64,000 nucleotides of DNA from the NCBI GenBank assembly GCA_021774575.1, contig JAJFIX010000046.1, positions 124,001-188,000 on the forward strand, written 5' to 3'. Shown here in pieces: positions 50,786 through 59,845 of this stretch. Source of the DNA: Alphaproteobacteria bacterium (lineage in GTDB: Bacteria; Pseudomonadota; Alphaproteobacteria; UBA6615). Below the pieces are notes generated by a model. It was not told where the DNA came from and did no database searches. It saw nothing but the letters and a program-made list of their open reading frames with translations. Position numbers and translations under genes: made by a program. Position 1 is the stretch's first letter, and every line of letters begins with the position of its first letter.

Positions 50786-52468
50786 CTAAAAAAACAACAG
50801 CGCAAACAACCCAAGGGCCACGGTGACCGCAAGCACCATGCTGCCCGTTTCCCAATTGCGTGCCAGAGCCCCACGTGGTTTGACCGGCCGTGTGGCGGCA
50901 GCAATTGTTGTGTCGAGCAGGCGACGGCCCGAAGCTTCAGCCCGGTTGCGTATTCGGCTAATCTTATCGGTGACGGCGAGCGCCGCGACCGTACCAAGCT
51001 TTCGGTAAAACCAGTCAAAATCAAGGCTCAGTGTTAGCGTGCGCTTCATCAGTGGCAGCATCAGAAAGAATGCTAAGCCCGAAAACAGTAGCAATTGGAG
51101 CATCGCCACGACGTGGGGGCCGGTATAGGGAACATAGTCGATCTCGAAAGGCAGAAGGGCATAAAGCGGCGCCGGGTGGACCCCGATGCCGATGCAAAGA
51201 CCAGCAAATAGAATCATCGCCCAGCGCATATTCCAAGGCGGGTCATCGGGGCGCAGCCCGCTATCTTTTTGAAAAAAGACAAACCAGGGAAATTTGATGC
51301 CCGCATGAAGAAAAACTCCTGCCGATGCTGCTGCCAATGCGTACCAGACATAAAGCATATGTTGGTCGACGGCGGCCTGAGCAATCATCGATTTAGTCAC
51401 GAAACCCGATGTTAGCGGAAATGCCGAGATGGCCAGCGCACCGACGATGCCGCAAGTGGCGGTCAGTGGCATCGATTGAAATAGTCCTCCTAGATCGGTG
51501 CATTTTCGCTTCCCAGTCATATACATGACCGATCCTGCCGACATCAAAAGCAGAGCTTTATATATGATATGGGCGAAGGCGTGGGCGGCGGCGCCGTTCA
51601 ACGCCAGCTCCGTGCCAATCCCAATGCCGGTTACCATAAACCCGACCTGGTTGATGATTGAATAGGCCAGGATGCGCCGCATGTCGTTTTCGAGCAGCGC
51701 GTATATGATGCCGTAGAAAATCATGAAAACACCGATATAGATTAAAATTTCAGTGCCAGGAAAGCCGCGCAGCAATACGTACACGGCTGTTTTCGTGGTG
51801 AACGCGGAGAGGAAAACACTGCCGGAAAAACTTGCCTCGGGATAGGCGTCGGGCAGCCAGGCCGATAATGGTGGTGCCCCGGCATTGACCAGAAATCCGG
51901 CGAGAATTAGCCATGTCCCGATGCTGCCGACGCGCATTGGCTCGAAAGCAATCGAACCGGTGTCGACAATCGTCATCGCAATGCCGAACATCAGCACGAC
52001 GCCACCGGCAAAATGCACCAGCGTGTAGCGCATCGAGGCGCGGAAGGAGGCGGGGGTTGCCGCCGACCAGATGACAATGCCGGACCCGATCGCCATCATT
52101 TCCCAGAAAATAAAGACGGTGACGAGGTCACCGGCAAAAGCGACGCCAATCGCCGATCCGGCATAAAGGAAGGCGGCTGAAAGTTCGGCGACACGTTCCT
52201 GCTTGAGGGCAAAGAGCCCACCGGCAAAAGCCATAATCGAAAATATGATGCCGAAAAGGCGGCCCAGCTTGTCACTTCTGAGCGGGTTTAGCTCATAGTC
52301 GAGGAAGGGAATGGCGACCAGGTTGCCGTCGGGCAGGCTGATAATCAAAGCGAGGGTGGTTAGCGGCAGTAGCAAGATGGCCGCCGCGCGGACCGGACCT
52401 GGCAGTAACGGCAACAAAAAGGCGCCGAAAACAAGCACCAGGCCGGGGGGGAAGGCGTCAATGATCAT
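50786..52468 (-). CDS. Mrp/Mbh-type antiporter Nuo-like subunit (third copy)
   Basis: From ATG 52468 (AGGGGG six bases before it) the protein has 560 residues with about 14-16 membrane segments. AGAPPLSAWLPDAYPEASFSGSVFLSAFTTKTAVYVLL carries the conserved helix-7/8 lysine, and FIFWEMMAIGSGIVIW the conserved glutamate of the NuoL/M/N and MrpA/D proton-channel family. It is the last gene of the antiporter operon. Its C-terminus is longer than the MrpD copies. It overlaps the small membrane protein gene by eleven bases. Confidence 0.88.
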   Translation of the reverse strand: MIIDAFPPGLVLVFGAFLLPLLPGPVRAAAILLLPLTTLALIISLPDGNLVAIPFLDYELNPLRSDKLGRLFGIIFSIMAFAGGLFALKQERVAELSAAFLYAGSAIGVAFAGDLVTVFIFWEMMAIGSGIVIWSAATPASFRASMRYTLVHFAGGVVLMFGIAMTIVDTGSIAFEPMRVGSIGTWLILAGFLVNAGAPPLSAWLPDAYPEASFSGSVFLSAFTTKTAVYVLLRGFPGTEILIYIGVFMIFYGIIYALLENDMRRILAYSIINQVGFMVTGIGIGTELALNGAAAHAFAHIIYKALLLMSAGSVMYMTGKRKCTDLGGLFQSMPLTATCGIVGALAISAFPLTSGFVTKSMIAQAAVDQHMLYVWYALAAASAGVFLHAGIKFPWFVFFQKDSGLRPDDPPWNMRWAMILFAGLCIGIGVHPAPLYALLPFEIDYVPYTGPHVVAMLQLLLFSGLAFFLMLPLMKRTLTLSLDFDWFYRKLGTVAALAVTDKISRIRNRAEASGRRLLDTTIAAATRPVKPRGALARNWETGSMVLAVTVALGLFALLFF

Positions 52469-52730
52469 GGTCGTCCCCCTCATAATATGTATCGGGGCGT
52501 TTTAGGACGTAACCGAGGATTTTCGCCCCAACAACCATAATCGCGCAGGTGCCCAGCCCGTACCAGGCATTGAACGCAAACAGTTCGTCGAGACCAAATT
52601 CGCCATGCATATGGACCCGAAGCTCGGCGACAACTGTCAGCGCCAGCATCAATAGTCCGAGGATCCAGAGCTTCTTGATTGTTGCTTTGCGGACCAGCCA
52701 ATGCTTGTCGAGTTCGGAGAGATCACTCAT
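52458..52730 (-). CDS. Small two-helix membrane protein of the antiporter operon
   Basis: From ATG 52730 (ATGA overlap with the upstream stop) the product has 90 residues with two predicted membrane helices: ATIKKLWILGLLMLALTVVA and NAWYGLGTCAIMVVGAKILG, with an amphipathic VHMHGEFGLDELF link and a His/Asp tail DDHDH. It does not match MrpB, C, E, F or G, all of which are present elsewhere in the operon. It may be an accessory subunit; I do not recognise a named family. Confidence 0.75.
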   Translation of the reverse strand: MSDLSELDKHWLVRKATIKKLWILGLLMLALTVVAELRVHMHGEFGLDELFAFNAWYGLGTCAIMVVGAKILGYVLKRPDTYYEGDDHDH

Positions 52731-54229
52731 GGCGCATTTCCTATAACCAGCTGGGCCAGGGTCAGGGCCGGGCCGGGGAAGATAAAAAGCAGGATGGTAC
52801 CGGCGGCCGTTAGGGTAAGAGCGAGCACAACCGGCCATGGGGCCTCACCATGGTCGGCTTTGGCGGTCTCGCCGAGGGTTGCGGCATCGGGTGGCGCGGC
52901 AAAGAAAGCGCGATAAACGATTGGCAAAAAATATCCCGCATTGAGTAGCGTCGATAAGAAAATAACCGCGAGGGCGAGATAGTGCTGGGCGTCAACCGCA
53001 CCCAGGACAATATACCATTTGGAGATGAAGCCGGCAGTTGGTGGCAAACCGATCATTGAGAGCGAGGCAATGCCAAAAGCGGCCATCGTCCACGGCATGC
53101 GTCGCCCAATGCCGCCGAGCTGGCTGACATTGATTTTTTTCGACGCCGTATAGATTGACCCGGCGGCAAAAAAGAGGGTGATCTTACCCAATGCGTGGGC
53201 AGCGATATGCAGTACTGCACCGACCACCGACAACGGCGCCAAAATCGCCGCCGCGAGCACGACATAGGAAAGTTGGCTGACCGTCGAATAGGCCAGTCGG
53301 CGTTTTAGATTGTCGGCGCGCAAAGCAATGATAGAGGCAACGAGAATGGTAAACCCCGCCACATAGACCAGCCACTCGCCGGCCCCGCTGGCCGATAGAT
53401 GTTCGATGCCGAATATATAGACGATCACTTTGACGACGCTAAATACCCCGGCCTTGACCACGGCAACTGCATGCAAAAGCGCACTGACCGGGGTCGGCGC
53501 GACCATCGCCGCTGGAAGCCACCGATGCATCGGCATCAGCGCCGCCTTGCCGATCCCGTACATGTAAAGGAACAGCAGAACCGCCGTCAGCGGCGCGGCT
53601 GGGGTGCCGGCTAGAATTCCCCCTTCAGCAAAATCCATCCGCCCGGTGGCAACCCAGGTCCAGATGATTGCCAGCATGAAAAACCCGATCGACGTGGAAA
53701 TCAGTATGCCGAGATAGGTGCGGCCCGCCTTGACCGCCGCCTCTGTGCCCGCATGGGTGACGAGGGGATAGGTACTAAGGGTGAGCAGTTCATAAAATAC
53801 GAACATGGTCAAAAGGTTGCCGGAAAATGCCAAACCGATTGTGCTGGCGAGGGCGAGGGCGAAAAAGGCGTAGAAACGCGTTTGATTACGTTCTGAATTG
53901 CCGCGCATATAGCCGATTGAATAAATTGAATTAACGATCCAAAGCCCCGAAGCGACCAAGGCAAACAGCATGCCGAGGGGCTCCACGGTAAACCGTAGGG
54001 CAAGGCCCGGCAGCGGTTGGATCAACGTGACGTCGGGCCGCGCTCCGGCAAATACGGATTTTGCCACATAGAGAACACAGGCGAAAAGCGCAGCGGCGGT
54101 GATCATCGTTACTGTCTCGCGCAGATTAGGGCGCGAGCGTGCGGCAAAAATTCCGGCCGTACCGATGAGCGGAATGACGACGGCAAAAAGCACCGCGATT
54201 TCCGGTGTCCAGCTAAACACGCCGGTCAT
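52727..54229 (-). CDS. Mrp-type antiporter NuoL/MrpA-like subunit (second copy)
   Basis: The 500-residue protein has about 14 membrane segments. GIGKAALMPMHRWLPAAMVAPTPVSALLHAVAVVKAGVFSVVKV is the NuoL/MrpA-type helix with the channel lysine and histidine, and NLLTMFVFYELLTLSTYPLV holds the glutamate. It is shorter than MrpA because the C-terminal MrpA part is a separate gene (56516). Its start overlaps the stop of the MrpD gene by four bases. Confidence 0.88.
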   Translation of the reverse strand: MTGVFSWTPEIAVLFAVVIPLIGTAGIFAARSRPNLRETVTMITAAALFACVLYVAKSVFAGARPDVTLIQPLPGLALRFTVEPLGMLFALVASGLWIVNSIYSIGYMRGNSERNQTRFYAFFALALASTIGLAFSGNLLTMFVFYELLTLSTYPLVTHAGTEAAVKAGRTYLGILISTSIGFFMLAIIWTWVATGRMDFAEGGILAGTPAAPLTAVLLFLYMYGIGKAALMPMHRWLPAAMVAPTPVSALLHAVAVVKAGVFSVVKVIVYIFGIEHLSASGAGEWLVYVAGFTILVASIIALRADNLKRRLAYSTVSQLSYVVLAAAILAPLSVVGAVLHIAAHALGKITLFFAAGSIYTASKKINVSQLGGIGRRMPWTMAAFGIASLSMIGLPPTAGFISKWYIVLGAVDAQHYLALAVIFLSTLLNAGYFLPIVYRAFFAAPPDAATLGETAKADHGEAPWPVVLALTLTAAGTILLFIFPGPALTLAQLVIGNAP

Positions 54230-55704
54230 TGTGGGCCCCCTAAGAGCATGGTTGCGGCGGCCCGGGCGGCGGTGATTGTGTCGCCGGTATTAATGCCAAA
54301 ATAAATATTTGCGCCGGTCAGAAACCAAATTGGCACCAGCATGGAAAGTGGTGCCTCTTTGATGTCGGCGCCGGCCTCTGGGTGCCCACGAAAATAAGCG
54401 ATTTCAACAACACGCCAGATGTAGATCATCGCCAGCAACGAACTCGCCAAGACCAGTACGGCGATTGGCCACCAACCGGATTCGAGGGCGGCGCGGATCA
54501 AATACCATTTGGAAATAAATCCAACCGTCAAAGGCGTGCCGACAAGGCTCATGCCGCCAACGACAAATGCTGCCATGGTCCACGGCATGCGCCGACCAAG
54601 CCCAGCCATATCGCTAATTTGTACGCTGCCAATGCGATAGAAAACGGCGCCCAGGGAAAGAAATAGCGCCGACTTCATCAGTGCGTGATTGAACAGGTGT
54701 AAAATCCCGCCAGTGAGGCCGGTGACGCTCAAAAATGAAATGCCCAAGATTATGTAGCCGATCTGGGCGATGCTCGAATAGGCAAGCAGGCGCTTGGCAT
54801 CGTCTTGAAATATGGCGACAGCGGAGCCAATGGTCATGGCAAATAACGCCAATATCATCAGCGGCTGGGCAATCGGCATTGCCGCGACGGCATCGGGCCC
54901 GAAGACCGAAAACAGAATGCGAAGCAGTATATAGACCGCGACCTTGGTTGCTGTTGCGGCCAAAAACGCGGAAACGACCGAAGGCGCATATGTGTAGGCG
55001 TTCGGCAGCCAACCGTGAAAGGGAAACAACGCGATTTTCAGCCCAATGCCGACAATGAGAAAAGCCAGGGCGACGAGGATGGTGCGGGTCTCCATGACCT
55101 CGGGCAGTCTTTGTGCGAGATCGGCAATATTGAGAGTGCCGGTCATCGCATACATCAGCCCAACGGCGATAATGTAGAATGTCGCGCCGATGGTCCCCAT
55201 GATCAAATATTGAAAGGCAGCGGTCAGGGCCCGCCGGTCTTGCCCCATGGCGATCAAGGCGTAGGAGGAGAGCGAGGAAATTTCCAGAAAAACAAAGAGG
55301 TTGAAGGCGTCACCGGTGACCGCAATGCCCAATAAACCGGTGAGATTGAGCAGATAGAGGGTATAAAAAAGATGTGCGCGCGCATTGCTGATTTCTGCGC
55401 CGATACTGCGTGGCGAGAAAACGAGTATGACCGAGCTGATGAGCGAAACCAGGACGGTCATATAAGCGCTCAAAATATCGATCCGGTAGCCAATGCCCCA
55501 AGGGGCAGCCCATCCCCCAAGTTCATAGGTAATGGGGCCGTGCGCGTAGACGGTAATTAATAGGGTTAAGGCAATCCAAAGGCTGGTCAATGTTGCCGCC
55601 AGCGCGACCGTCCAGCAAAATTTACGGAACGGAAAAATCACGCATAAAGGGGCTGCGACCAGCGGCACGATGACTTGAAGGACAGGAATATGGGAGAAAA
55701 TCAC
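54226..55704 (-). CDS. Mrp-type antiporter subunit D
   Basis: The 492-residue protein has about 14 membrane segments with FLVFLEISSLSSYALIAMGQ-type glutamate helix (NLFVFLEISSLSSYAL) and LKIALFPFHGWLPNAYTYAPSVVSAFLAATATKVAVYILL, the MrpD/NuoN lysine helix. It is one of three proton-channel-like subunits of the complex in the inner membrane. The start overlaps the mrpC stop by four bases. Confidence 0.9.
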   Translation of the reverse strand: MIFSHIPVLQVIVPLVAAPLCVIFPFRKFCWTVALAATLTSLWIALTLLITVYAHGPITYELGGWAAPWGIGYRIDILSAYMTVLVSLISSVILVFSPRSIGAEISNARAHLFYTLYLLNLTGLLGIAVTGDAFNLFVFLEISSLSSYALIAMGQDRRALTAAFQYLIMGTIGATFYIIAVGLMYAMTGTLNIADLAQRLPEVMETRTILVALAFLIVGIGLKIALFPFHGWLPNAYTYAPSVVSAFLAATATKVAVYILLRILFSVFGPDAVAAMPIAQPLMILALFAMTIGSAVAIFQDDAKRLLAYSSIAQIGYIILGISFLSVTGLTGGILHLFNHALMKSALFLSLGAVFYRIGSVQISDMAGLGRRMPWTMAAFVVGGMSLVGTPLTVGFISKWYLIRAALESGWWPIAVLVLASSLLAMIYIWRVVEIAYFRGHPEAGADIKEAPLSMLVPIWFLTGANIYFGINTGDTITAARAAATMLLGGPQ

Positions 55705-56093
55705 GTGCCGGCCTCCTGCTCGGCGGCTCGAATTTCTTCTTCCTCAATCGTGCCATAGGCATCGCGAATACGCACAATGAGCGCCAGCCCCAACGCCGTC
55801 GTGGCGATACCGACAACAATCGCCGTCAGAATTAAGACATGGGGCAGGGGGTTAGAATAAACCTCGATATCATCGCCCAATATAGGTGCGGTCCCGCCAT
55901 CCACCTTTGCCATCGAAATATATAAAACGAAAACCGCCGCCTGAAAAATGTTCAGCCCAATCACTTTTTTAATCAGGTTTTCGTGGGCCATAACTGTGTA
56001 AAAACCGATCATCATCAGGATGATAGCGACCCAGTAATTAAGCAGTCCCGGCAAGGCGAAAGCCGGCAGTCCGATCTCGGTCCAGAATTCCAT
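55701..56093 (-). CDS. Mrp-type antiporter subunit C (NuoK-like)
   Basis: The 130-residue protein has three membrane helices in the NuoK/MrpC pattern: NYWVAIILMMIGFYTVMAHENLIKKVIGLNIFQAAVFVLYI and PLPHVLILTAIVVGIATTALGLALIVRI with the conserved glutamates. It is preceded closely by subunit B and overlaps subunit D by four bases, so the operon is translationally coupled. Confidence 0.9.
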   Translation of the reverse strand: MEFWTEIGLPAFALPGLLNYWVAIILMMIGFYTVMAHENLIKKVIGLNIFQAAVFVLYISMAKVDGGTAPILGDDIEVYSNPLPHVLILTAIVVGIATTALGLALIVRIRDAYGTIEEEEIRAAEQEAGT

Positions 56094-56096
56094 TGC

Positions 56097-56519
56097 CTAG
56101 TCGTCCTTATCCTGGCCGGCGAAGACCAGAAACAGGCTAATCATGGCCGCGGCGACGGTAATGCCGACACCAAGCTCGACAATCAAAATGCCAAGATGCT
56201 GGCCATGATGAGGATCATGGGCGAGGGCACTGTAATCGAGGTAAAGCCCGCCATAAATCATGCTAGCGATCCCGGTGCCGGCAAAGATAAGCACCCCAAG
56301 TCCCAACGCCGTTCGCGTCAGCCAAGCCGGGGCGACCCGGCGGGCGTTTTCAAGCCCAAATACCAAGGTATAAAGCACAAAGCCCGAGGCAAAAATTACC
56401 CCGGCCTGAAAACCACCACCTGGGCCAAAATCACCATGAAATTGGACATAGAGCGCGTAAATAAAAATAAACGGCATCAAGAGCTTGGTGACCACTCTGA
56501 CGACGGAATGACTATTCAT
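56097..56519 (-). CDS. Mrp-type antiporter subunit B
   Basis: The 140-residue protein starts MNSHSVVRVVTKLLMPFIFI and has the MrpB block YVQFHGDFGPGGGFQAGVIFASGFVLY followed by LGILIVELGVGITVAAAMI. Four membrane helices are predicted. The start overlaps the DUF4040 gene stop by four bases. Confidence 0.9.
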   Translation of the reverse strand: MNSHSVVRVVTKLLMPFIFIYALYVQFHGDFGPGGGFQAGVIFASGFVLYTLVFGLENARRVAPAWLTRTALGLGVLIFAGTGIASMIYGGLYLDYSALAHDPHHGQHLGILIVELGVGITVAAAMISLFLVFAGQDKDD

Positions 56520-57070
56520 ACCGGGGCCTCCGGATCGATTGCGTCGATTTTTTTGCCATTTTTGCGCGGGCGGCGCCGAGCCCGGCCGAGTAGTAACATC
56601 ACGGCAATTGCGGCGGTAAAAACAACGGTCGTTTCGCCGAGCGTGTCATAGCCGCGATAACTCGCCAACACTACCGTGACAATATTGGGCACACCAGTTT
56701 CGCTGCCACCTTCATCGAGATAGAGATCGGCGACGTGATGGTGGATCGGCGCATTGGGGTCGCCATAGCTCGGCATATCGAGGGTGCCGTACAAAAGCAC
56801 CGCCCCTGTCGCGATGGCGACGATCAACGGCAGAACATCTTTGGGGCGCGACGCCCGGTCTTTGCCTTTGACCAGGGCCAGGGTGCCGAGAAATAAAACC
56901 ATACTTATGCCCGCCCCAACGGCCGCCTCGGTAAATGCGACATCGACCGCATCCATCACGACAAAAAGAGACGCGGCAAGCAGGCTATAAATGCCCGTCA
57001 GCATGGCCGAAGCAAATAGGTTGCGCAGACGCACAATGGCTAATGCGGTTGCCAGCATGAACATCAACAA
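56516..57070 (-). CDS. MrpA C-terminal-like subunit (DUF4040, MbhD/MbhE type)
   Basis: The 184-residue protein has membrane helices in LATALAIVRLRNLFASAMLTGIYSLLAASLFVV and AFTEAAVGAGISMVLFLGTLALVKG, the DUF4040 block, then PNIVTVVLASYRGYDTLGETTVVFTAAIAVMLLL, the MbhE-like part. In Firmicutes Mrp these domains are the C-terminus of MrpA; here they form a separate gene. The start is unsure: TTG 57070 and ATG 57064 lack a ribosome site, and the frame stays open with protein-like sequence (EDLVDIV) up to the mrpG stop, where GGGGAGG precedes an ATC. Confidence 0.82.
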   Translation of the reverse strand: MLMFMLATALAIVRLRNLFASAMLTGIYSLLAASLFVVMDAVDVAFTEAAVGAGISMVLFLGTLALVKGKDRASRPKDVLPLIVAIATGAVLLYGTLDMPSYGDPNAPIHHHVADLYLDEGGSETGVPNIVTVVLASYRGYDTLGETTVVFTAAIAVMLLLGRARRRPRKNGKKIDAIDPEAPV

Positions 57071-57081
57071 TACAATGTCGA

Positions 57082-57438
57082 CTAAATCTTCGATGATGCA
57101 TCCTCCCCATCACCTTGATCCCCGGATGTTTTATGCAGTTTTGGCTTCAGCCCGCTCGACAGCGCGGCTTGGGCCAGTGCATGAGTTGCCGTTGGGCTGG
57201 TGAAAAAGAAAAATAGCAGGATAAAAATTAGTTTGACCGAAACCAGGCTTAGTCCGCCTTGCAGTAGCAATCCGGCGATTAAAAAACCCGCGCCACCGGT
57301 ATCGGTAATTCCTGCGGCATGTTGGCGGGTGAAGAAATCTGGAAAGCGAAGAGCGCCGATCCCGCCGATGACGAGAAACACGCTGCCCGCGATGATCAGT
57401 GCCCAGCTGGCGATGTCGATAACGACCGAAATATCCAT
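57082..57438 (-). CDS. Mrp-type antiporter subunit G
   Basis: The 118-residue protein has three membrane helices with the family block GGIGALRFPDFFTRQHAAGITDTGGAGFLIAGLL and TSPTATHALAQAA. It belongs to the small MrpEFG group found at the start of this operon. Its start directly abuts the mrpF stop. Confidence 0.9.
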   Translation of the reverse strand: MDISVVIDIASWALIIAGSVFLVIGGIGALRFPDFFTRQHAAGITDTGGAGFLIAGLLLQGGLSLVSVKLIFILLFFFFTSPTATHALAQAALSSGLKPKLHKTSGDQGDGEDASSKI

Positions 57439-57726
57439 TTAGAGATCCCCGAGATCATCGCCGGAATGGGGCAGGCCTAAATGGCTGTATTTGAAGAATT
57501 TCATGATCGCGATGGTGCCGATAAAATTGATCAGCGCGTAAACCAGCGCGATGTCGAGAAATTCCGGGCGCCCCATCAAAAACCCAAGGACCGCAATCAG
57601 CAGCACCGTCTTGGTGCCGATCATGTTGATCGCCAAAATGCGATCATAAACCGTTGGCCCGAGAAAGGCGCGGACGAGGGTAATGGCAATGGTTACCAGC
57701 AGCGCAATTGTCGCCGTTGCAAACAT
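57439..57726 (-). CDS. Mrp-type antiporter subunit F
   Basis: The 95-residue protein has three membrane helices with GPTVYDRILAINMIGTKTVLLIAVLGFLMGRPEFLDIALVYALINFIGTIAIMKFF, the MrpF/PhaF signature. Its ATG overlaps the mrpE stop, and its stop touches mrpG, so E, F and G are translated together. Confidence 0.9.
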   Translation of the reverse strand: MFATATIALLVTIAITLVRAFLGPTVYDRILAINMIGTKTVLLIAVLGFLMGRPEFLDIALVYALINFIGTIAIMKFFKYSHLGLPHSGDDLGDL

Positions 57727-58205
57727 CAGCCAACTCCTTCCAGCCAGCTTGCTCGCCGATCCATCTCGCCAGTTGCCAATCCATCCCTTGCGGCAAAAGT
57801 GAGGGCGTGAATTTCGAGTTCACCGTCGACCAAATCGATGGTCACCGTGCCCGGCGTCAAGGTGATGGAATTGGCGTAAATGACTTGGCCCAGCTCAGAT
57901 TTTTGACTCGTCGGAACTTTCATAATATTGGGCTGGATAGCGTTACTGCCGGGGGTTAGCACCGCCCTGGCGACATCAATATTTGCCTTGACGATTTCCC
58001 AGGCCAGCCAGGGAAAATAGATCAGGCTGCGGAGGCTCAAATGGAGCGGATGGCCTTCATGGTCGACCACGTCCATCCGATGCACAACAATGACGGTAAA
58101 TAAGGTCGAGCCGACGCCAAAACCGAGGATCAACGGTTCGTAATGGCCCGACATGAGGAGCCAGGTACCGAATAGGGTGGTGCTAAGGCTGATGAGATGA
58201 AGCAA
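57726..58205 (-). CDS. Mrp-type antiporter subunit E
   Basis: The 159-residue protein has two N-terminal membrane helices, then SLIYFPWLAWEIVKANIDVARAVLTPG and GQVIYANSITLTPGTVTIDL, the MrpE hallmark. It is the first gene of the ten-gene operon running to 50786. The leftward promoter should lie in the 207 bases up to 58412; no operator is evident there. Confidence 0.9.
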   Translation of the reverse strand: MLHLISLSTTLFGTWLLMSGHYEPLILGFGVGSTLFTVIVVHRMDVVDHEGHPLHLSLRSLIYFPWLAWEIVKANIDVARAVLTPGSNAIQPNIMKVPTSQKSELGQVIYANSITLTPGTVTIDLVDGELEIHALTFAARDGLATGEMDRRASWLEGVG

Positions 58206-58412
58206 TGGAACATTCCGTTTTTTTGAGTCCGCCGCAAAATAGGCAAGATTCTACTCTTAAACAATGGTTTCTACGGAATGGCAAAAAGAAGTGGGACCGA
58301 CGCACCGGTCATCGGCAATATGTCGCGACCATCAACTGTTTACCTGAGCGCATCGGATGCTGCATTTTGCCTGGGTAATCTCTTATCATAGCTGCAAAAC
58401 TTAGGATCGGTA

Positions 58413-59021
58413 ATGTTGGAAGCATGGGACCAAAAACTGGCGAAATTGGCCGCGCGGCGACTGGAAAATAGTCGGCTTCACCCCAACCATTTGACCAGCA
58501 TAGGACTTGCGTCCGGGTTGGCTGCGGCGTTTATTTATTCAACCGGTGTTGGATTTTTGACCCATCTGGCTGCGGCAATATTCGTCTTTGCTGTTTGGAT
58601 GGATCACGTTGACGGCGAATTTGCGCGCATTTCCGGAAAAACTAGCAAATTCGGCCATTACTATGATCATGTTTCGGCCTTTACTGGGTATGTCGCGGTT
58701 TTTGTGGGTATTGGCTACGGGCTAAGCCATACGGCGGGGGCTTGGGCGATCCCGGCGGGAATTGTTGCGGGTTTGTCTATTGCCATCACATTTTTGGTGC
58801 GGGTGGTGGTCGAGGAGCGGGCCGGCAAAACGATGGTCGTGCAGGAAAATTTTCTCGGATTTGAGATGGAAGACGCGCTCTATGTGGTCGCGCCGGTGAC
58901 CTGGATAGGTGGCTTAAAATGGCTATTGATCGCCGCCGCACTCATCGCGCCAATATTTATGGCCTATGTTTTGTGGCAGACATGGCATGGACGCAACGCA
59001 ACTGGTGGCTGGTCGGGCTAG
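58413..59021 (+). CDS. CDP-alcohol phosphatidyltransferase-like membrane enzyme of the phosphonate cluster
   Basis: The 202-residue protein has about six membrane helices and the CDP-alcohol transferase motif, with Asp64, Asp67-Gly68, Ala71-Arg72, Gly81 and Asp85 in place (DHVDGEFARISGKTSKFGHYYDHVSA). The eighth, last residue of the motif, normally the Asp that acts as base, is Ala89. N-terminal HPNHLTSIGLASG is also typical. In this position it could transfer aminoethylphosphonate from a CMP-activated form to a diacylglycerol or similar lipid. The missing Asp makes activity uncertain. Its stop abuts the stop of the nucleotidyltransferase gene. Confidence 0.82.
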   Translation: MLEAWDQKLAKLAARRLENSRLHPNHLTSIGLASGLAAAFIYSTGVGFLTHLAAAIFVFAVWMDHVDGEFARISGKTSKFGHYYDHVSAFTGYVAVFVGIGYGLSHTAGAWAIPAGIVAGLSIAITFLVRVVVEERAGKTMVVQENFLGFEMEDALYVVAPVTWIGGLKWLLIAAALIAPIFMAYVLWQTWHGRNATGGWSG

Positions 59022-59786
59022 CTACCTGGGTTCTGGGCCGAGTCCATTCTTTGCCTTGATTGCAGGCCAGGTCTGATTTGCTGCACGTTCAAGGTCGGCA
59101 ACATTGTCGACTTCCGTCCAACCCAGCCCACTCAATTTTTGCACCCGAAAGGCGGCACCACCTGTCGCCGTTTTACATATGACTTCTTCATAATGCCGAT
59201 CCCGGTCGCCGCTTTTCATGAGCGCCTGGGCGGTTTGGCGATAGCGGGCGAGAAAGGCGAGGGACATCGTGGTAATGCCGGCAAATTCACCCAAACTTGC
59301 GTCCCGACGTTCGGCGCTGGCCTGTTTACCTAAATACGTGAGCTGCCCATGGCGATCGGCACAGACATAGACTTCGTCGCCGGAGCCGGAAAGATCGGCG
59401 GTAAACATCACATCGCCATCCGCCTCGATGGCGTGGCGGGCAAAATCACGGTGATAGAGAAGATCGGATTCAAAAATTGAAAAGACCGGGCTGACCAGAT
59501 CGGGCACCGCAACCAGCAGCGACATCATTGAGCCGGTATGGTCATAATCCCGGTTATGCCGAAAACGGATTTTCATCTCGCCATGTCGCGTGCCGATATG
59601 GGCCCGCATCATATCGGCGTGATAGCCGGTGACGATCACCGTTTCGCTAAATCCCGCACCGGCAATGCAATCGAGGGACCGCCGGATCAGCGACCGTCCG
59701 GCAATATCGATCAGCCCCTTGGGGCGGGTCGCGGTGAGGGGGCCGAGGCGCGTGCCTTTGCCCGCCGCCAGGATTACTGCTTGCAT
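59022..59786 (-). CDS. Sugar-1-phosphate/phosphocholine-type nucleotidyltransferase, probable AEP cytidylyltransferase
   Basis: From ATG 59786 the product has 254 residues. The N-terminus MQAVILAAGKGTRLGPLTATRPKGLIDIAGRSLI is an intact nucleotidyltransferase signature (GxGTR, PK), with VTGYHAD, the HTGSMMSLL loop and EVDNVADLERA. This pattern resembles LicC and PntC, which make CDP-choline and CMP-aminoethylphosphonate. Given the neighbours, CMP-AEP is the likely product (inference). It diverges from the transaminase gene. Confidence 0.85.
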   Translation of the reverse strand: MQAVILAAGKGTRLGPLTATRPKGLIDIAGRSLIRRSLDCIAGAGFSETVIVTGYHADMMRAHIGTRHGEMKIRFRHNRDYDHTGSMMSLLVAVPDLVSPVFSIFESDLLYHRDFARHAIEADGDVMFTADLSGSGDEVYVCADRHGQLTYLGKQASAERRDASLGEFAGITTMSLAFLARYRQTAQALMKSGDRDRHYEEVICKTATGGAAFRVQKLSGLGWTEVDNVADLERAANQTWPAIKAKNGLGPEPR

Positions 59787-59845
59787 GCTTGCTCTCCGTT
59801 CAGACACCGAGCATAACGGGCGTACTTTGAGAAATGGAGCGCCCA

